This document shows, piece by piece, positions 24,172 to 35,842 of a DNA stretch of 64,000 nt. Made by a program: the position numbers and the translations under genes. The notes under the pieces are model-generated. The model worked only from the letters and a program-made list of their open reading frames with translations. It made no database searches and was not told where the DNA came from. Origin of the DNA: Branchinecta lynchi (lineage: Eukaryota > Arthropoda > Branchiopoda > Anostraca > Branchinectidae); contig JAKZAP010000115.1 of NCBI GenBank assembly GCA_023053575.1, positions 62,001 to 126,000 on the forward strand, given 5' to 3'. The number at the start of each line of letters is the position of its first letter. Position 1 is the first letter of the stretch.

Positions 24172-24585
24172 TGATCCCTCTTACTTATTCTGCCTTTTAT
24201 AATGAAATTAGCTCCCATATTAGATTATAAACTTCTAAAATCCCCACCTTTCTCCTTCGTTTCGTTTCGAATGTTTAGCTATTTTTCGGCATTGCCGAGT
24301 TTTAACGTCACCCAGTGAAAAGTTTGCCGGAATCTTCAACATCCGCTGACAACTCTTTCACACATAAGGATGTGATAATCTTCTGTTTATTACTTCTTTT
24401 ATTTGCTTAGTTTTCCCACTTTTTAACCAAGGCACGTTCAGTTTTCAAATGTTTTGCGCCCAGCCGCAGCGACGGCGAGCAGGAAGGCTGGATACAGTCA
24501 ACAAGCGCTAACAAGAGAATTGCTAGTTTTAGGTGGAAAGTAACGGTATTTTCAAAAACGTTTTTTCTGATTCATTTCATAGGGA
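24172..24585. repeat. Unclassified ~415-bp element, copy 2
   Basis: Second copy of the element at 23571-23985. It enters a D block directly at its right end, whereas copy 1 enters 26-bp units, so the right boundary can be placed near the TTTCATRG segment. Confidence 0.65.
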
Positions 24586-25185
24586 AAATATAACTGAAAC
24601 AGTCTAGTTGTAACTAATCTTTGCGGAATATCACATAAAAAGAAAATTAATAATACTATTTTCTCTTTAAACTCAACTGTTAGGTTGTTAGCCTGACAAC
24701 TCAACTGTTGACTTCCAACTCAACCTTTGAGTAAAGATGTGCAATTTAAATTGTCTATGAGTTGTCAAGTATTAAATGAACAGTCTTATTATAACTGAAA
24801 CAGTCTAGTTGTAACTAATCTTTGCGGAATATCACATAAAAAGAAAAATAATAATTAATTTATCTTTAAACTCAACTGTTAGGTTGTTACTCAACTGTTG
24901 AGTTCCAACTCAACCTTTCAGTAAAGATGTGCAATTTAAAGAGTTTAGGAGCTGTCAAGTATTAAATCAACAGTCTAATTATAAATGAAACAGTCGAATT
25001 GTAACTAATCTTAATCAACAGTCTAATTATCACTGAAGCAGTCGAGTTGTAACTGATCTTTGCGGAATATCACCTAAAAACAAAAATAATGATATTTTCT
25101 CTCTAAACTCAACTGTTAGGTTGTTAGCCTAACAACTCAACTGTTGAGTTCCAACTCAACCTTTGAGTAAAGATGAGTATTTTAT
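24586..25185. repeat. D-family block, minus orientation
   Basis: About three ~200-bp D units marked by TTTGCGGAATATCAC, AACTCAACTGTTAGGTTG and TTGAGTAAAGATG. The units are unequal and partly deleted. Confidence 0.75.
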
Positions 25186-25880
25186 CTCCTTAATAACCAA
25201 CTCTCCCCTATCTCCTTAAAGCACCCCAATCAGGCATAATTTGCGTGAACATTCGTGCGTAGCTGGGGGATGGACTAAAGAAAATCTTAAAATTTAACTT
25301 TTTAATATACAGAAAGTATGATTAGATAGAACGCGAAAAACTAGATCGAATGGTGTGTCTCTTGTAAAGTGTCTCTTGGGATACTTTTTAAAGCGTTAAA
25401 GTTGGAAAAAACACAGGTATTTCCTTAAAGCACTCCACACAGGAGTATCCTTAAAGCACGTCACAAAGGTATCTTCTTAAAGAACACAACTCCTCCTTAT
25501 AGCACTTCACAGAGGTATCTCATTAAATACTCCACAAAGCTATCTCCTTTAAGCACCCCAATCAGGCATCCTTTGCGTGAACATTCGTGCGTAGCTTGGG
25601 GATGAACTGAAGAAAACCTTAAACTTTACCTTTTTAAAATAAAGAAAGAATGATTAGATAAAGCGCAAAAAACCAGATCGAATGGTGAGTCTCTTGTGAA
25701 GATCCAAGGCATTCTTGGATTCTTTTTAAAGCGTTGAAGTTAAAAAAAAACGCAGGTATATCCTTAAAGTACTCCACACAGCAGAATCCTTAAAGCACCT
25801 CACAAAGGTATCTCTTTAAAGAACACAACTCCTTCTTAAAGCACTTCACACAGGTATCTCATTCAGTTCTGCTGCTGTTA
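25186..25880. repeat. E-family block, minus orientation, two cores
   Basis: Two reverse-oriented E cores (CATTCGTGCGTAGCTGGGG near 25250 and 25585) separated and followed by reversed 26-bp units (AAAGCACTCCACACAGG..). It faces plus-oriented blocks on both sides and so forms extended inverted repeats with them. Confidence 0.75.
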
Positions 25881-26010
25881 AGTTCTGCTTCAATACACAA
25901 CGTAGTGTTGTGTATTGTGTAGCTTTTCCTTATTTTTCCTACTCCATTTTTTGTGTATTCATACATTATGACGGGTAATAAAAATATTAATTAATTAATT
26001 AAATGCTCCA
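25881..26010. other. Short non-satellite spacer with a perfect hairpin and a TTAA microsatellite
   Basis: A perfect 11-bp inverted repeat (CAATACACAAC, 5-nt loop) lies at 25891-25917. A TTAATTAA-type microsatellite lies at about 25989-26003. The rest matches no other part of the window. Confidence 0.55.
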
Positions 26011-27135
26011 AAGAGATATCTCCTTAAAGCACCCCAATCAGGCATCCTTTGCGTGAGTATTCTTGCGTAGCTGGGGGATGGACTGAAGAAAATCTTAAAC
26101 TTTAACTTTTTAAAATAAAGAAAGTATGATTAGATAGAGCACGAAAATTTAGATCGAATGGTGTGCTTCTTATGAAGATCCAAGGCATTTTTGGATACTT
26201 TTTAAAGCTTTGAAGTTGGAAAAAACGAAGGTATTTCCTTAAAGCACTCCACACAGGAGTATCCTTAAAGCACCTCACACAGGAATCTCCTTAGAGAACA
26301 CAGCTCCTCCTTCAAGCACTCCACGCAGTTATCTCCTTAAAGCACTCAACATAGGTATCTCCTTACAGCACTCCAAACAGGAATTTCCTGAAATTTCTTC
26401 ACAAAGGTATCTCCTTAAAGCACTCCACACTAGTTTCACCTTATAAAGCGTTGAAGTTGGAAAAAACGCAGTCGTTTCCTTAAAGCACTCCACACAGGTA
26501 TCTCCTTAAGGCATTCCACATAGGTATCTCCTTAAAATACTACACACAGGCATCTCATTAAATGCTCCACAAAGCTGGCTCCTTAAAGAACTCCGATCAG
26601 GCATCCTTTAAGGAAATGCTGTATTAGGGGCTTTAAGGATACACCTGTGTTTAGTGCTTTAAGGAAGAACCTGCGTTTTTTTCAACTTCAACGCTTTAAA
26701 AAGTATCCAAGAATGCCTTGGATCTTCACAAGAAACACACCATTCGATCTATTTTTTCGCGCTCTATCTGATCATATCTTCTTTATTTTAAAAAAATTAA
26801 GGTTTAAGATTTTCTTCGGTAGATCCCCAAGCTACGCACGAATGTTCACGCAAAGGATTCTTGGTTGTAGTACTTTAAGGAGATATCTTTGTGGAGTATT
26901 TAATGAGATACCTGTGTGTAGTGTTTTAAAGTGAAACCTGTTGGTGGTGTGCTTTAAGGAGATACCTGTGTGAAGAGCTTTAAGCAAATTCCCTTTATTA
27001 GTGCTTTAAGGCGAAACATGTGTGGAGTGCTTTAGAGTGAAACCTGTGTGGAGTGCTTTAAGGAAATACCTGCAAGGAGTGCTTTAAGGAGGAGTTGAGT
27101 TCCTTAAGGAGATATCTGTGTGAGGTGCTTTAGCC
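26011..27135. repeat. E-family blocks, minus then plus orientation
   Basis: A reversed E core near 26060 is followed by many reversed 26-bp units up to about 26600, then a plus-oriented core (26700-26860) and plus-oriented 26-bp units. The switch makes a long interrupted palindrome. The stop-free stretch at 26647-26934 is a by-product of this sequence. Confidence 0.7.
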
Positions 27136-27315
27136 AATGATCAAATCAACAGTCTAATTATCACTGAAGCAGTCGAGTTGTAACTGATCTTTGCGGAATA
27201 TCACCTAAAAACAAAAATAATGATATTTTCTCTCTAAACTCAACTGTTAGGTTGTTAGCCTAACAACTCAACTGTTGAGTTCCAACTCAACCTTTGAGTA
27301 AAGATGTGTATTTTA
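27136..27315. repeat. D-family unit, minus orientation
   Basis: One D unit with the TTTGCGGAATATCACC and TTGTTAGCCTAACAA landmarks. It closely matches the unit at 25013-25190, and the two flanking E cores are in the same order, which suggests a local duplication. Confidence 0.7.
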
Positions 27316-28020
27316 TCTCCTTAATAACCAACTCTCCCCTATCTCCTTAAAGCACCCCAATCAGGCATCCTTTGCGTGAACAATCGTGCGTAGCTGGGCG
27401 ATGGACTGAAGAAAATCTTAAAATATAACTTTTTAAAATAAAGAAAGTATGATTAGATCCAAGGCATTCTTGGATACTTTTGAAAGCGTTGAAGTTGGAA
27501 AAAAAGCAGGTATTTTCTTAAAGCACTCCACACAGGAGTATCCTTAAAGCACCTCACAAAGGTATCTCATAAAAAGAACACAACTCCTCCTTAAAGCACT
27601 CCACACAGGTGTCTCATCAAATGCTAAATGCTCTTATTAAATAGGAATGCCTTGGATCTTTACAAGAAACACACCATTCGATCAAGTTTTTTGCACTCTA
27701 TCTAATCATACTTTACATATTTTAAAAAAGTTAAAGTTTAAGATTTTCTTCAGTCCATCCCCCAGCTACGCACGAATGTTCACGCGAAGGATGCCTGATT
27801 GGGGTGCTTTAAGGAGATAGGGGAGAATTTGCTATTGGTGAAACATGTCGTGTGGAGTGCCTTAGAATGAATCCTGTGTGGAGTGCTTGAAGGAAATACC
27901 TGTGATGAGTGCTTTAAGGAAATACCTGCGAGGAGTGCTTTAAGGAAATGACTGCGTGGAGTGCTTTAAGGAGGACTTGAGTTCTTTAAGGAGATACCTG
28001 TGTGAGGAGTTTTAGTCACT
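27316..28020. repeat. E-family blocks, minus then plus orientation
   Basis: A reversed core near 27383 with reversed 26-bp units is followed by a plus core near 27760 and plus 26-bp units. The arrangement repeats that of 26011-27135. Confidence 0.7.
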
Positions 28021-28375
28021 GATTAAATCATAATCTAATTATAACTGAAACAGTCGAGTTGTAACTGATCTTTGCGGAATATCACCTAAAAACAAAAATA
28101 ATGATATTTTCTCTTTAAACTCAACTGTTAGATTGTTAGCTTAACAACTCAACCTTTGAGTAAAGATGAGCGGTTTAAAGAGTTTAGGAGCTGTCAAGTA
28201 TTAAATCAACAGTCTAATTATAACTGAAACAGTCGAGTTGTAACTAATTTTTGCGGAATATGACATAAAAAGAAAAATAAGAATATTTTCTCTTTAAACT
28301 CAACTGTTAGGTTGTTAGCCTAACAACTCAACTGTTGAGTTCTAACTCAACCTTTGAGTAAAGATGTGTATTTTA
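28021..28375. repeat. D-family units, minus orientation
   Basis: Two D units (TTTGCGGAATATCACC, then TTTGCGGAATATGACA) with the usual palindromic AACTCAACTGTTGAGTT core in the second. Confidence 0.7.
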
Positions 28376-29720
28376 TCTCCTTAATAACCAACTCTCCCCT
28401 ATTTCCTTAAAGCACCCCAATCAGGCATCCTTTGCGTGAACATTCGTGCGTAGCTGGGGGATGGACTGAAGAAAATCTTAAATTTTAACTTTTTAAAATA
28501 AAGAAAGTATGATTAAATGGTGTGCTTCTTGTGAAGGTCCGAGGCATTCTTGGATACTTTTTAAAGCGCTGAAGTTTGAAAAAACGCAGGTATTTCCTTA
28601 AAGCACTCCACACAGGAGTATGATTAAAGCCCTCACACAGATATCTCCTTAAATAACACAACACCTCCTTATAGCACTCCACGCAGTCATTCCGTTAAAG
28701 CACTCCTCGCAGTCATTTCCTTAAAGCACTCAACAGAGTTATGTCCTTAAAGCACTCAACACAGGTATCTCATTACAGCACTCCAAATAGGAATTTCCTT
28801 AGAGCTCTCCAAACAAGTACCTCCTTAAAGCACTCCACACTGGTTTCACCTTATAAAGCGTTGAAGTTGGAAAAACTCAGGTATTTCCTTAAAGCACTCC
28901 ACACAGGTATCTCCTTAACACAGGTATCTCCTTAACGCATTCCACATAATTATCTCCTTAAAACACTACACAAATTCAATGTTCCACAAAGCTTACTCCT
29001 TAAAGCACCCCAATCAGGCATTCTGTAAGCAGAAAATGCTGAGTGAGGTGCTTTAAGGATACACCTGTGTGGAGTGTGTGGAGTGCTTTAACGAGATACC
29101 TGTGTGAAGAGCTTTAAGGAAATTCCTGTTTGGAGTGCTGTAAGGAGATACCTGTGTTGAGTGCTTTAAAGAGATAACTGTGTGGAGTGCTTTAAGGAAT
29201 TGCCTGCGAGGAGTGCTTTAATGAAATGACTGCGTGGAGTTCTTTAAGGAGGAGTTGTGTTAATTAAGGAGATACCTGTGTGAGGTGCTTTAAGGATACT
29301 CCTGTGTGGAGTGCTTTAACGAAATTCTGTGTTTTTCCAACTTCAACGCTTTTAAAAGTACCCAAGAATGCCTTGGATCTTCACAAGAAACACACCATTT
29401 GATCTATTTTTTTTCCCTGTATCTAATCATATCTTCTTTATTTTGAAAAATTAAAGTTTAAGATTTTCTTCAGTTAATCCCCCAGCTACGCTCATGCTCA
29501 AGAAAAAGTTTCCTGGTTTGAGTGCTTTAAGGAGATAGTTTTGTGGTTTATTTAATGAGATACTTTAGAGTGAAACCTGTGTGGAGTGCTTTAAGGAAAT
29601 ACCTGCGTGGAGTAATTTAAGGAAATACCTGCGAGTAGTGCTTTAAGGAGATGCCTGCGTGGAGTGCTTTAAGGAGGAGTTGAGTTCCTTAAGGAGATAC
29701 CAGTGTGAGTTGCAATAAGA
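28376..29720. repeat. E-family blocks, minus then plus orientation
   Basis: A reversed core near 28442, a long reversed 26-bp run to about 29010, then plus-oriented 26-bp units with a plus core near 29340-29520. Short stop-free stretches here are shadows of the repeat. The block ends where the first B monomer begins. Confidence 0.7.
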
Positions 29721-32700
29721 AGAACACTCGAGAATTGGATCGTTACCTATATATTTTTCCAACAGCAAACTTTAATAGAAAATTAAGCTTAAAATTGCGC
29801 ATCGAATGAGATATCCCCGAACAACATTCGATACTTGGATCGCTAGATAGCAAAATGGCGACAAATTCAAGAAATTATTTAAATGCAGCAAATTCAAAAT
29901 TTGTTTGCGGATTACCTTGGAACTTTAATAGAAGATTAGGCTTAAAATTGCGCATCTAATGAGATATTCCCGAATAACATTCGATACTTGGATCGCTAGA
30001 TATATGTATTTCCCCGGCAAAAATGGTAACAAATTCAAGAAATTATTTAAATTTTCGTTGCGAGTCCAGCTGTAGATTCAACAGATATGAACTGACGACC
30101 TTGGAAATTTAATGGAAGATTAAGCTTGAAACTGCGCATCAAATGAGATATTGCCGAATAACATTGGATACTTGGATCCCTAGATATATGTATTTCACCC
30201 AGCAAAATTGCGAAAAATTCAAGAAATTATTTAAATTTTCGTTGCGAGTAATGCAGCAAATTCAAAATTTGGTTGCGGATTACCTTGGAACTTTAGTAGA
30301 AGATTAGGCTTAAAATTGCGCATCTAATGAGATATTCCCGATTAACATTCGATACTTGGATCGCTAGATATATGTATTTCCCCGGCAAATATGGCAACAA
30401 ATTCAAGAAATTATTTAAATTTTCGTTGCGAGTCCAGCTGTAGATTCAACAGATATGAACTGACGACCTTGGAAATTTAACAGAAGATTAAGCTTGAAAT
30501 TGCGCATAAAATGATATATTGCCGAATAACATTGGATACTTAGATCCCTAGATATATGTATTTCTCCCAGCAAAATTGCAACAAATTCAAGAAATTATTT
30601 AAATTTTCGTTGCGAGTAATGCAGCAAATTCAAAATTTGGTTGCGGATTGCCTTGGAACTTTAGTAGAAGATTAGGCTTAAAATTGCGCATCTAATGAGA
30701 TATTCCAGAATAACATTGGATACTTGGATCCCTAGATATACGTATTTCTCCCAGCAAAATTGCGACAAATTCAAGAAATTATTTAAATTTTCGTTGCGAG
30801 TAATGCAGCAAATTCAAAATTTGGTTGCGGATTACCTTGGAACTTTAGTAGAAGATTAGGCTTAAAATTGCGCATCTAATGAGATATTCCCGATTAACAT
30901 TCGAAACTTGGATCGCTAGATATATGTATTTCCCCGGCAAATATGGCAACAAATTCAAGAAATTATTTAAATTTTCGTTGCGAGTCCAGCTGTAGATTCA
31001 ACAGATATGAACTGACGACCTTGGAAATTTAACAGAAGATTAAGCTTGAAATTGCGCATAAAATGATATATTGCCGAATAACATTGGATACTTAGATCCC
31101 TAGATATATGTATTTCTCCCAGCAAAATTGCAACAAATTGAAGAAATTATTTAAATTTTCGTTGCGAGTAATGCAGCAAATTCAAAATTTGGTTGCGGAT
31201 TGCCTTGGAACTTTAGTAGAAGATTAGGCTTAAAATTGCGCATCTAATGAGATATTCCAGAATAACATTGGATACTTGGATCCCTAGATATACGTATTTC
31301 TCCCAGCAAAATTGCGACAAATTCAAGAAATTATTTAAATTTTCGTTGCGAGTAATGCAGCAAATTCAAAATTTGGTTGCGGATTACCTTGGAACTTTAG
31401 TAGAAGATTAGGCTTAAAATTGCGCATCTAATGAGATATTCCCGAATAACATTCGATACTTGGATCGCTAGATATATGTAATTCCCCGGCAAATATGGCA
31501 ACAAATTCAAGAAATTATTTAAATTTTCGTTGCGAGTAATGCAGCAAATTCAAAATTTGGTTGCGGATTACCTTGGAACTTTAGTAGAAGATTAGGCTTA
31601 AAATTGCGCATCTAATGAGATATTCCCGATTAACATTCGAAACTTGGATCGCTAGATATATGTATTTCCCCGGCAAATATGGCAACAAATTCAAGAAATT
31701 ATTTAAATTTTCGTTGCGAGTCCAGCTGTAGATTCAACAGATATGAACTGACGACCTTGGAAATTTAACAGAAGATTAAGCTTGAAATTGCGCATAAAAT
31801 GATATATTGCCGAATAACATTGGATACTTAGATCCCTAGATATATGTATTTCTCCCAGCAAAATTGCAACAAATTCAAGAAATTATTTAAATTTTCGTTG
31901 CGAGTAATGCAGCAAATTCAAAATTTGGTTGCGGATTACCTTGGAACTTTAGTAGAAGATTAGGCTTAAAATTGCGCATCTAATGAGATATTCCAGAATA
32001 ACATTGGATACTTGGATCCCTAGATATACGTATTTCTCCCAGCAAAATTGCGACAAATTCAAGAAATTATTTAAATTTTCGTTGCGAGTAATGCAGCAAA
32101 TTCAAAATTTGGTTGCGGATTACCTTGGAACTTTAGTAGAAGATTAGGCTTAAAATTGCGCATCTAATGAGATATTCCCGATTAACATTCGATACTTGGA
32201 TCGCTAGATATATGTATTTCCCCGGCAAATATGGCAACAAATTCAAGAAATTATTTAAATTTTCGTTGCGAGTCCAGCTGTAGATTCAACAGATATGAAC
32301 TGACGACCTTGGAAATTTAACAGAAGATTAAGCTTGAAATTGCGCATAAAATGATATATTGCCGAATAACATTGGATACTTAGATCCCTAGATATATGTA
32401 TTTCTCCCAGCAAAATTGCAACAAATTCAAGAAATTATTTAAATTTTCGTTGCGAGTAATGCAGCAAATTCAAAATTTGGTTGCGGATTGCCTTGGAACT
32501 TTAGTAGAAGATTAGGCTTAAAATTGCGCATCTAATGAGATATTCCAGAATAACATTGGATACTTGGATCCCTAGATATACGTATTTCTCCCAGCAAAAT
32601 TGCGACAAATTCAAGAAATTATTTAAATTTTCGTTGCGAGTAATGCAGCAAATTCAAAATTTGGTTGCGGATTACCTTGGAACTTTAGTAGAAGATTAGG

Positions 32701-33545
32701 CTTAAAATTGCGCATCTAATGAGATATTCCAGAATAACATTGGATACTTGGATCCCTAGATATACGTATTTCTCCCAGCAAAATTGCGACAAATTCAAGA
32801 AATTATTTAAATTTTCGTTGCGAGTAATGCAGCAAATTCAAAATTTGGTTGCGGATTACCTTGGAACTTTAGTAGAAGATTAGGCTTAAAATTGCGCATC
32901 TAATGAGATATTCCAGAATAACATTCGATACTTGGATCGCTAGATATATGTAATTCCCCGGCAAATATGGCAACAAATTCAAGAAATTATTTAAATTTTC
33001 GTTGCGAGTCCAGCTGTAGATTCAACAGATGTGAACTGACGACCTTGGAAATTTAATAGAAGATTAGGCTTAAAACTGCGCATCAAATGAGATATTGCCG
33101 AATAACATTGATACTTGGATCCCTAGATATACGTATTTCTCCCAGCAAGATTGCGACAAATTCAAGAAATTATTTAAATTTTCGTTGCGAGTAATGCAGC
33201 AAATTCAAAATTTGGTTGCGGATTACCTTGGAACTTTAGTAGAAGATTAGGCTTAAAATTGCGCATCTAATGAGATATTCTAGAATAACATTGGATACTT
33301 GGATCCCTAGATATACGTATTTCTCCCAGCAAAATTGCGACAAATTCAAGAAATTATTTAAGTTTCGTTGCGAGTAATGCAGCAAATTCAAAATTTGGTT
33401 GCGGATTACCTTGGAACTTTAGTAGAAGATTAGGCTTAAAATTGCGCATCTAATGAGATATTCCCGAATAACATTCGATACTTGGATCGCTAGATATATG
33501 TATTTCCCCGGCAAATATGGCAACAAATTCAAGAAACTATTTAAC
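29721..33545. repeat. B satellite array, ~185-bp monomers, about 20 copies
   Basis: Head-to-tail monomers of about 182-186 bp. Two monomer types alternate irregularly: type A opens with AATGCAGCAAATTCAAAATT, type B with CCAGCTGTAGATTCAACAG. The second half of each monomer also comes in two forms, CCGGCAAATATGG and CCCAGCAAAATTGCG. The order after the first degenerate monomer is roughly A B A B A A B A A A B A A B A A A B A A. All frames are rich in stops, so no protein is expected. The left edge is degenerate, as is usual at array edges. Confidence 0.92.
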
Positions 33546-33574
33546 TTTTCGAAAACTTTAACTTTTCCAGCTGT

Positions 33575-33829
33575 ACACCCGATGAAAAATTTGTAGCGTG
33601 CGTAGTAGTATGGTAGTAGTACGAAAAAGTCGCATGTAATACTATGTCAATATTCAGCTTTCAGAGTATCGTGTTGGATGGGAAAACACCGAATGTTATC
33701 CGGGATTATCTAATCCGGATGCAAATATTACGCTTAATCTACCGTTAAAATTTCAAGTTGCTCAGCCTATAACTTTTGACGCTACAGCAAAGCTTTTGCT
33801 ACGAGGCCGCTGATCTCGAGCACGCATCC
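33575..33829 (+). pseudogene. Coding-like module, copy 1, with an in-frame stop
   Basis: Homologous to 48207-48461. It starts at CCCGATGAAAAATTTG and ends at the codons for a RGR-stop C-terminus. The frame that is open in the second copy is interrupted here by TAA after KSRM. The remainder reads like NIQLSEYRVGWENTECYPG. I cannot assign it to a family. It may be a relic exon or a non-coding repeat that happens to be open in the second copy. Confidence 0.35.
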
Positions 33830-33997
33830 TTTGCTTGCTGAAAAAATCTTCAGTCTAGTTGTAACTAATCTTTGCAGAATATCACAGAAAAAGAAAAATA
33901 ATAATAATTTCTCTTTAAACTCGACTGTTAGGTTGTTAGCCTAACAACTCAACTGTTGAGTTCCAACTCAACCTTTCAGTAAAGATTTGCAGTTTAA
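33830..33997. repeat. D-family unit, left part, interrupted by the TTAA-flanked insertion
   Basis: Matches 48462-48626 base for base except for a few changes. It breaks at TTAA (33994-33997). The continuation of the same unit resumes at 41143. Confidence 0.85.
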
Positions 33998-33999
33998 AG

Positions 34000-34637
34000 A
34001 TGCTATATAAACCTTCCGTTTACCTTTCCAACCGAATCGCGAGGGTAGAACTCAAGTATTTTTACCTATTTTTTTCTTGTTGCTGCTGGGGCTCGAGAAA
34101 AAATCCGCATCGAAACCTACGCTCCATCCCTTCCATGATTGTTTCGATAATTAGAAGAGATACAATTATGTTGTGTTATAGTTAATTTTTCTCATGATTA
34201 TAGTAGTAATTTCTACTCTTGCTTTTTTTATTTTAGAAATAATTGGATTACTTAGCTTAGCTTTTTACGGAATTTCCTAATTTTGATTACGTGTCATACT
34301 TTTACAGTACGCTTGATGCTGAAAACTTTACTTCACTTACTCCTGACAGGTGTTATGGCTGTTAGGATAGGAAGTGTCTTAACACTTCCTAAGAAGTTGC
34401 TTTGCTGAGGACTGGACAAACTAAAGCTACTCAGCATGTGAGGCTACAGAACAGCCAACAAGAACACATCTTAGGCTACATGGACAAAGTGTCCATTTCT
34501 GTCCCAGACACCTTCTTCAACCAGAGCCTCCATAATAGGGGTGCCAAGGTAATTGTATTTGAATTTTGGTTGTGTTGTGTCTTTTAACCATGAGTTTTCT
34601 TAGGGTGGGAATATCTAGGCTCTTCTGAGAACAGACA
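34000..34637 (+). other. Left interior of the insertion, with a possible decayed exon
   Basis: No known gene is recognised. A strong splice acceptor (TTTTACAG, ending near 34307) and a donor (AAG|GTAATT, near 34549) frame a stretch whose single frame carries two stops, then about 50 open codons reading like QQEHILGYMDKVSISVPDTF (34391-34549). This could be a relic exon or chance. Confidence 0.2.
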
Positions 34638-34942
34638 GAGCGTGTTCCATCCTACTTAGCGTAGTTACTACGCCTGACGTCACAAATTCTAGCTTTTCGC
34701 CGTCAAGGCTGGAACGATTTTTCTATTTTCCAGTAGGATCTCACGCCAGGGGCAAATACGAACAATCATGTTACAGAGATGCATAGTTACTACGCGTACT
34801 ACGGTCCCGAGCATGGTAAGCAAATAGTAACTATTAGTTACTATTCCGACAAGGTTGGAACGGTCAGCATAGTAACTTTTTCTGAGGATGGAACGGAAAT
34901 AGTAACTAGTAGTAACTATTGTTAGAAGGGTGGAACACGCTC
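34638..34942. mobile_element. 305-bp MITE-like element
   Basis: Inverted ends GAGCGTGTTCCAYCCT match at 15 of 16 positions. The interior is dense in AGTAACT and AGTTACT words and short palindromes such as GTAGTTACTAC, and it has no coding potential. A 3-bp ACA on each side is the only candidate target duplication, so the superfamily is unclear. Confidence 0.65.
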
Positions 34943-35231
34943 ACAGATAAGCTAAATGGCGAGGTTTCTGACTCTAAGTCACTGTGCTAAGTGTAATTCC
35001 AAAATCCATGACGATTATTGATATTGCAGTGTGCCAAAAGTCAGTCAGCCTGTTTGAAACATTAGCTGCATTTTTTGCCTTTTCTCCATAGGTCAGTTAA
35101 CCTACCTATTTGCTACTATTGACCGGTTTTTGTCTCCCCGGTCAGTTTTTCTGAGCTCTAAAAACAGCTTATAAGAAAAAATGGCGTCTTCCCCTCGCTG
35201 GCGCCTATCTCTTCAATGAGAATTTTTAATA
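34943..35231. other. Spacer, possibly a third diverged copy of the 268-bp repeat
   Basis: No gene is seen. The GGTCAGTTTTTCTGAG..AAAACAGCTTATAA stretch followed by CAATGAGAATTTTTAAT resembles parts of the tandem copies at 35321-35842. Confidence 0.3.
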
Positions 35232-35313
35232 TTTGACAGTACAAAATGGATAAGTCAGCTACATTTTATTTGAGCTATATTTCTGCCCTTCTTGGCAAGG
35301 GTCCTCTTCAGGC
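35232..35313. mobile_element. Half copy of the 162-bp MITE
   Basis: Matches the right half of the element at 37083-37244 in reverse orientation: TTTGACAGTRCAAAATGGAT through TTCTTGGCAAGGGTCCTC. It lacks the other terminus. Confidence 0.6.
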
Positions 35314-35320
35314 GTTTTTG

Positions 35321-35842
35321 ATTTGTGCAGTGCCAGGAGCGTAGATCGGTTGGATGGGGCTCCTGCCTCAGTCCACAGGACAGTTAACCGACCGGGAAAC
35401 AGAGCCAAAAACAGCTTATAAAAACTTAGGTTGGTTGATTTGAAGGAAGAAAACGACTTATAGTGGGAAATCTTGTAGGTCGGTTGACTGGATGACGTCA
35501 AAAAACACAGCTTATTACTTTGGGAGTGTTGTGGGCAACCTAACTTAAAAACTACCTGGAAAGTATTTTAAATCAATGAGAATTTATAATTTGCGCAGTG
35601 CCAAGAGCGTAGGTCGGTTGGATGGAGCTCCTGCCTCAGTCCACAGCACGGCTAACCAACCGGCAAATGGAGCCCAAAAATAGCTTATAAAAACTTACTT
35701 CGATTAACTTGAAGGAAGAAAACAACTGATAGTGGGAAATCTTATAGGTCGGTTAACTGGATGATGGCAACACAGCTTATTACTTTGGGCGTGTCATGGG
35801 CAACCTAACTTAAAAACTACCTGGAAAGTATTTAAAACAATG
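35321..35842. repeat. Tandem duplication, ~268-bp unit
   Basis: Copy 1 (35321-35588) and copy 2 (35589-35842) share GTGCCARGAGCGTAGRTCGG, CTCCTGCCTCAGTCCACAG and AACTACCTGGAAAGTATTT in the same order. Copy 2 is slightly shorter. The boundary word AATGAGAATTT also occurs before the half MITE at 35216. Confidence 0.75.

Noticed and set aside
26647..26934. 95-codon frame as a gene
   Set aside because: It lies across an E core and 26-bp units and appears, broken, in other copies of the same repeat.
30060..30120. Hammerhead ribozyme in the type-B monomer of the B satellite
   Set aside because: CTGACGA is followed by GAAA after only five bases, leaving no proper stem II, and matching stems I and III are not evident. 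The type-A monomers lack the core.
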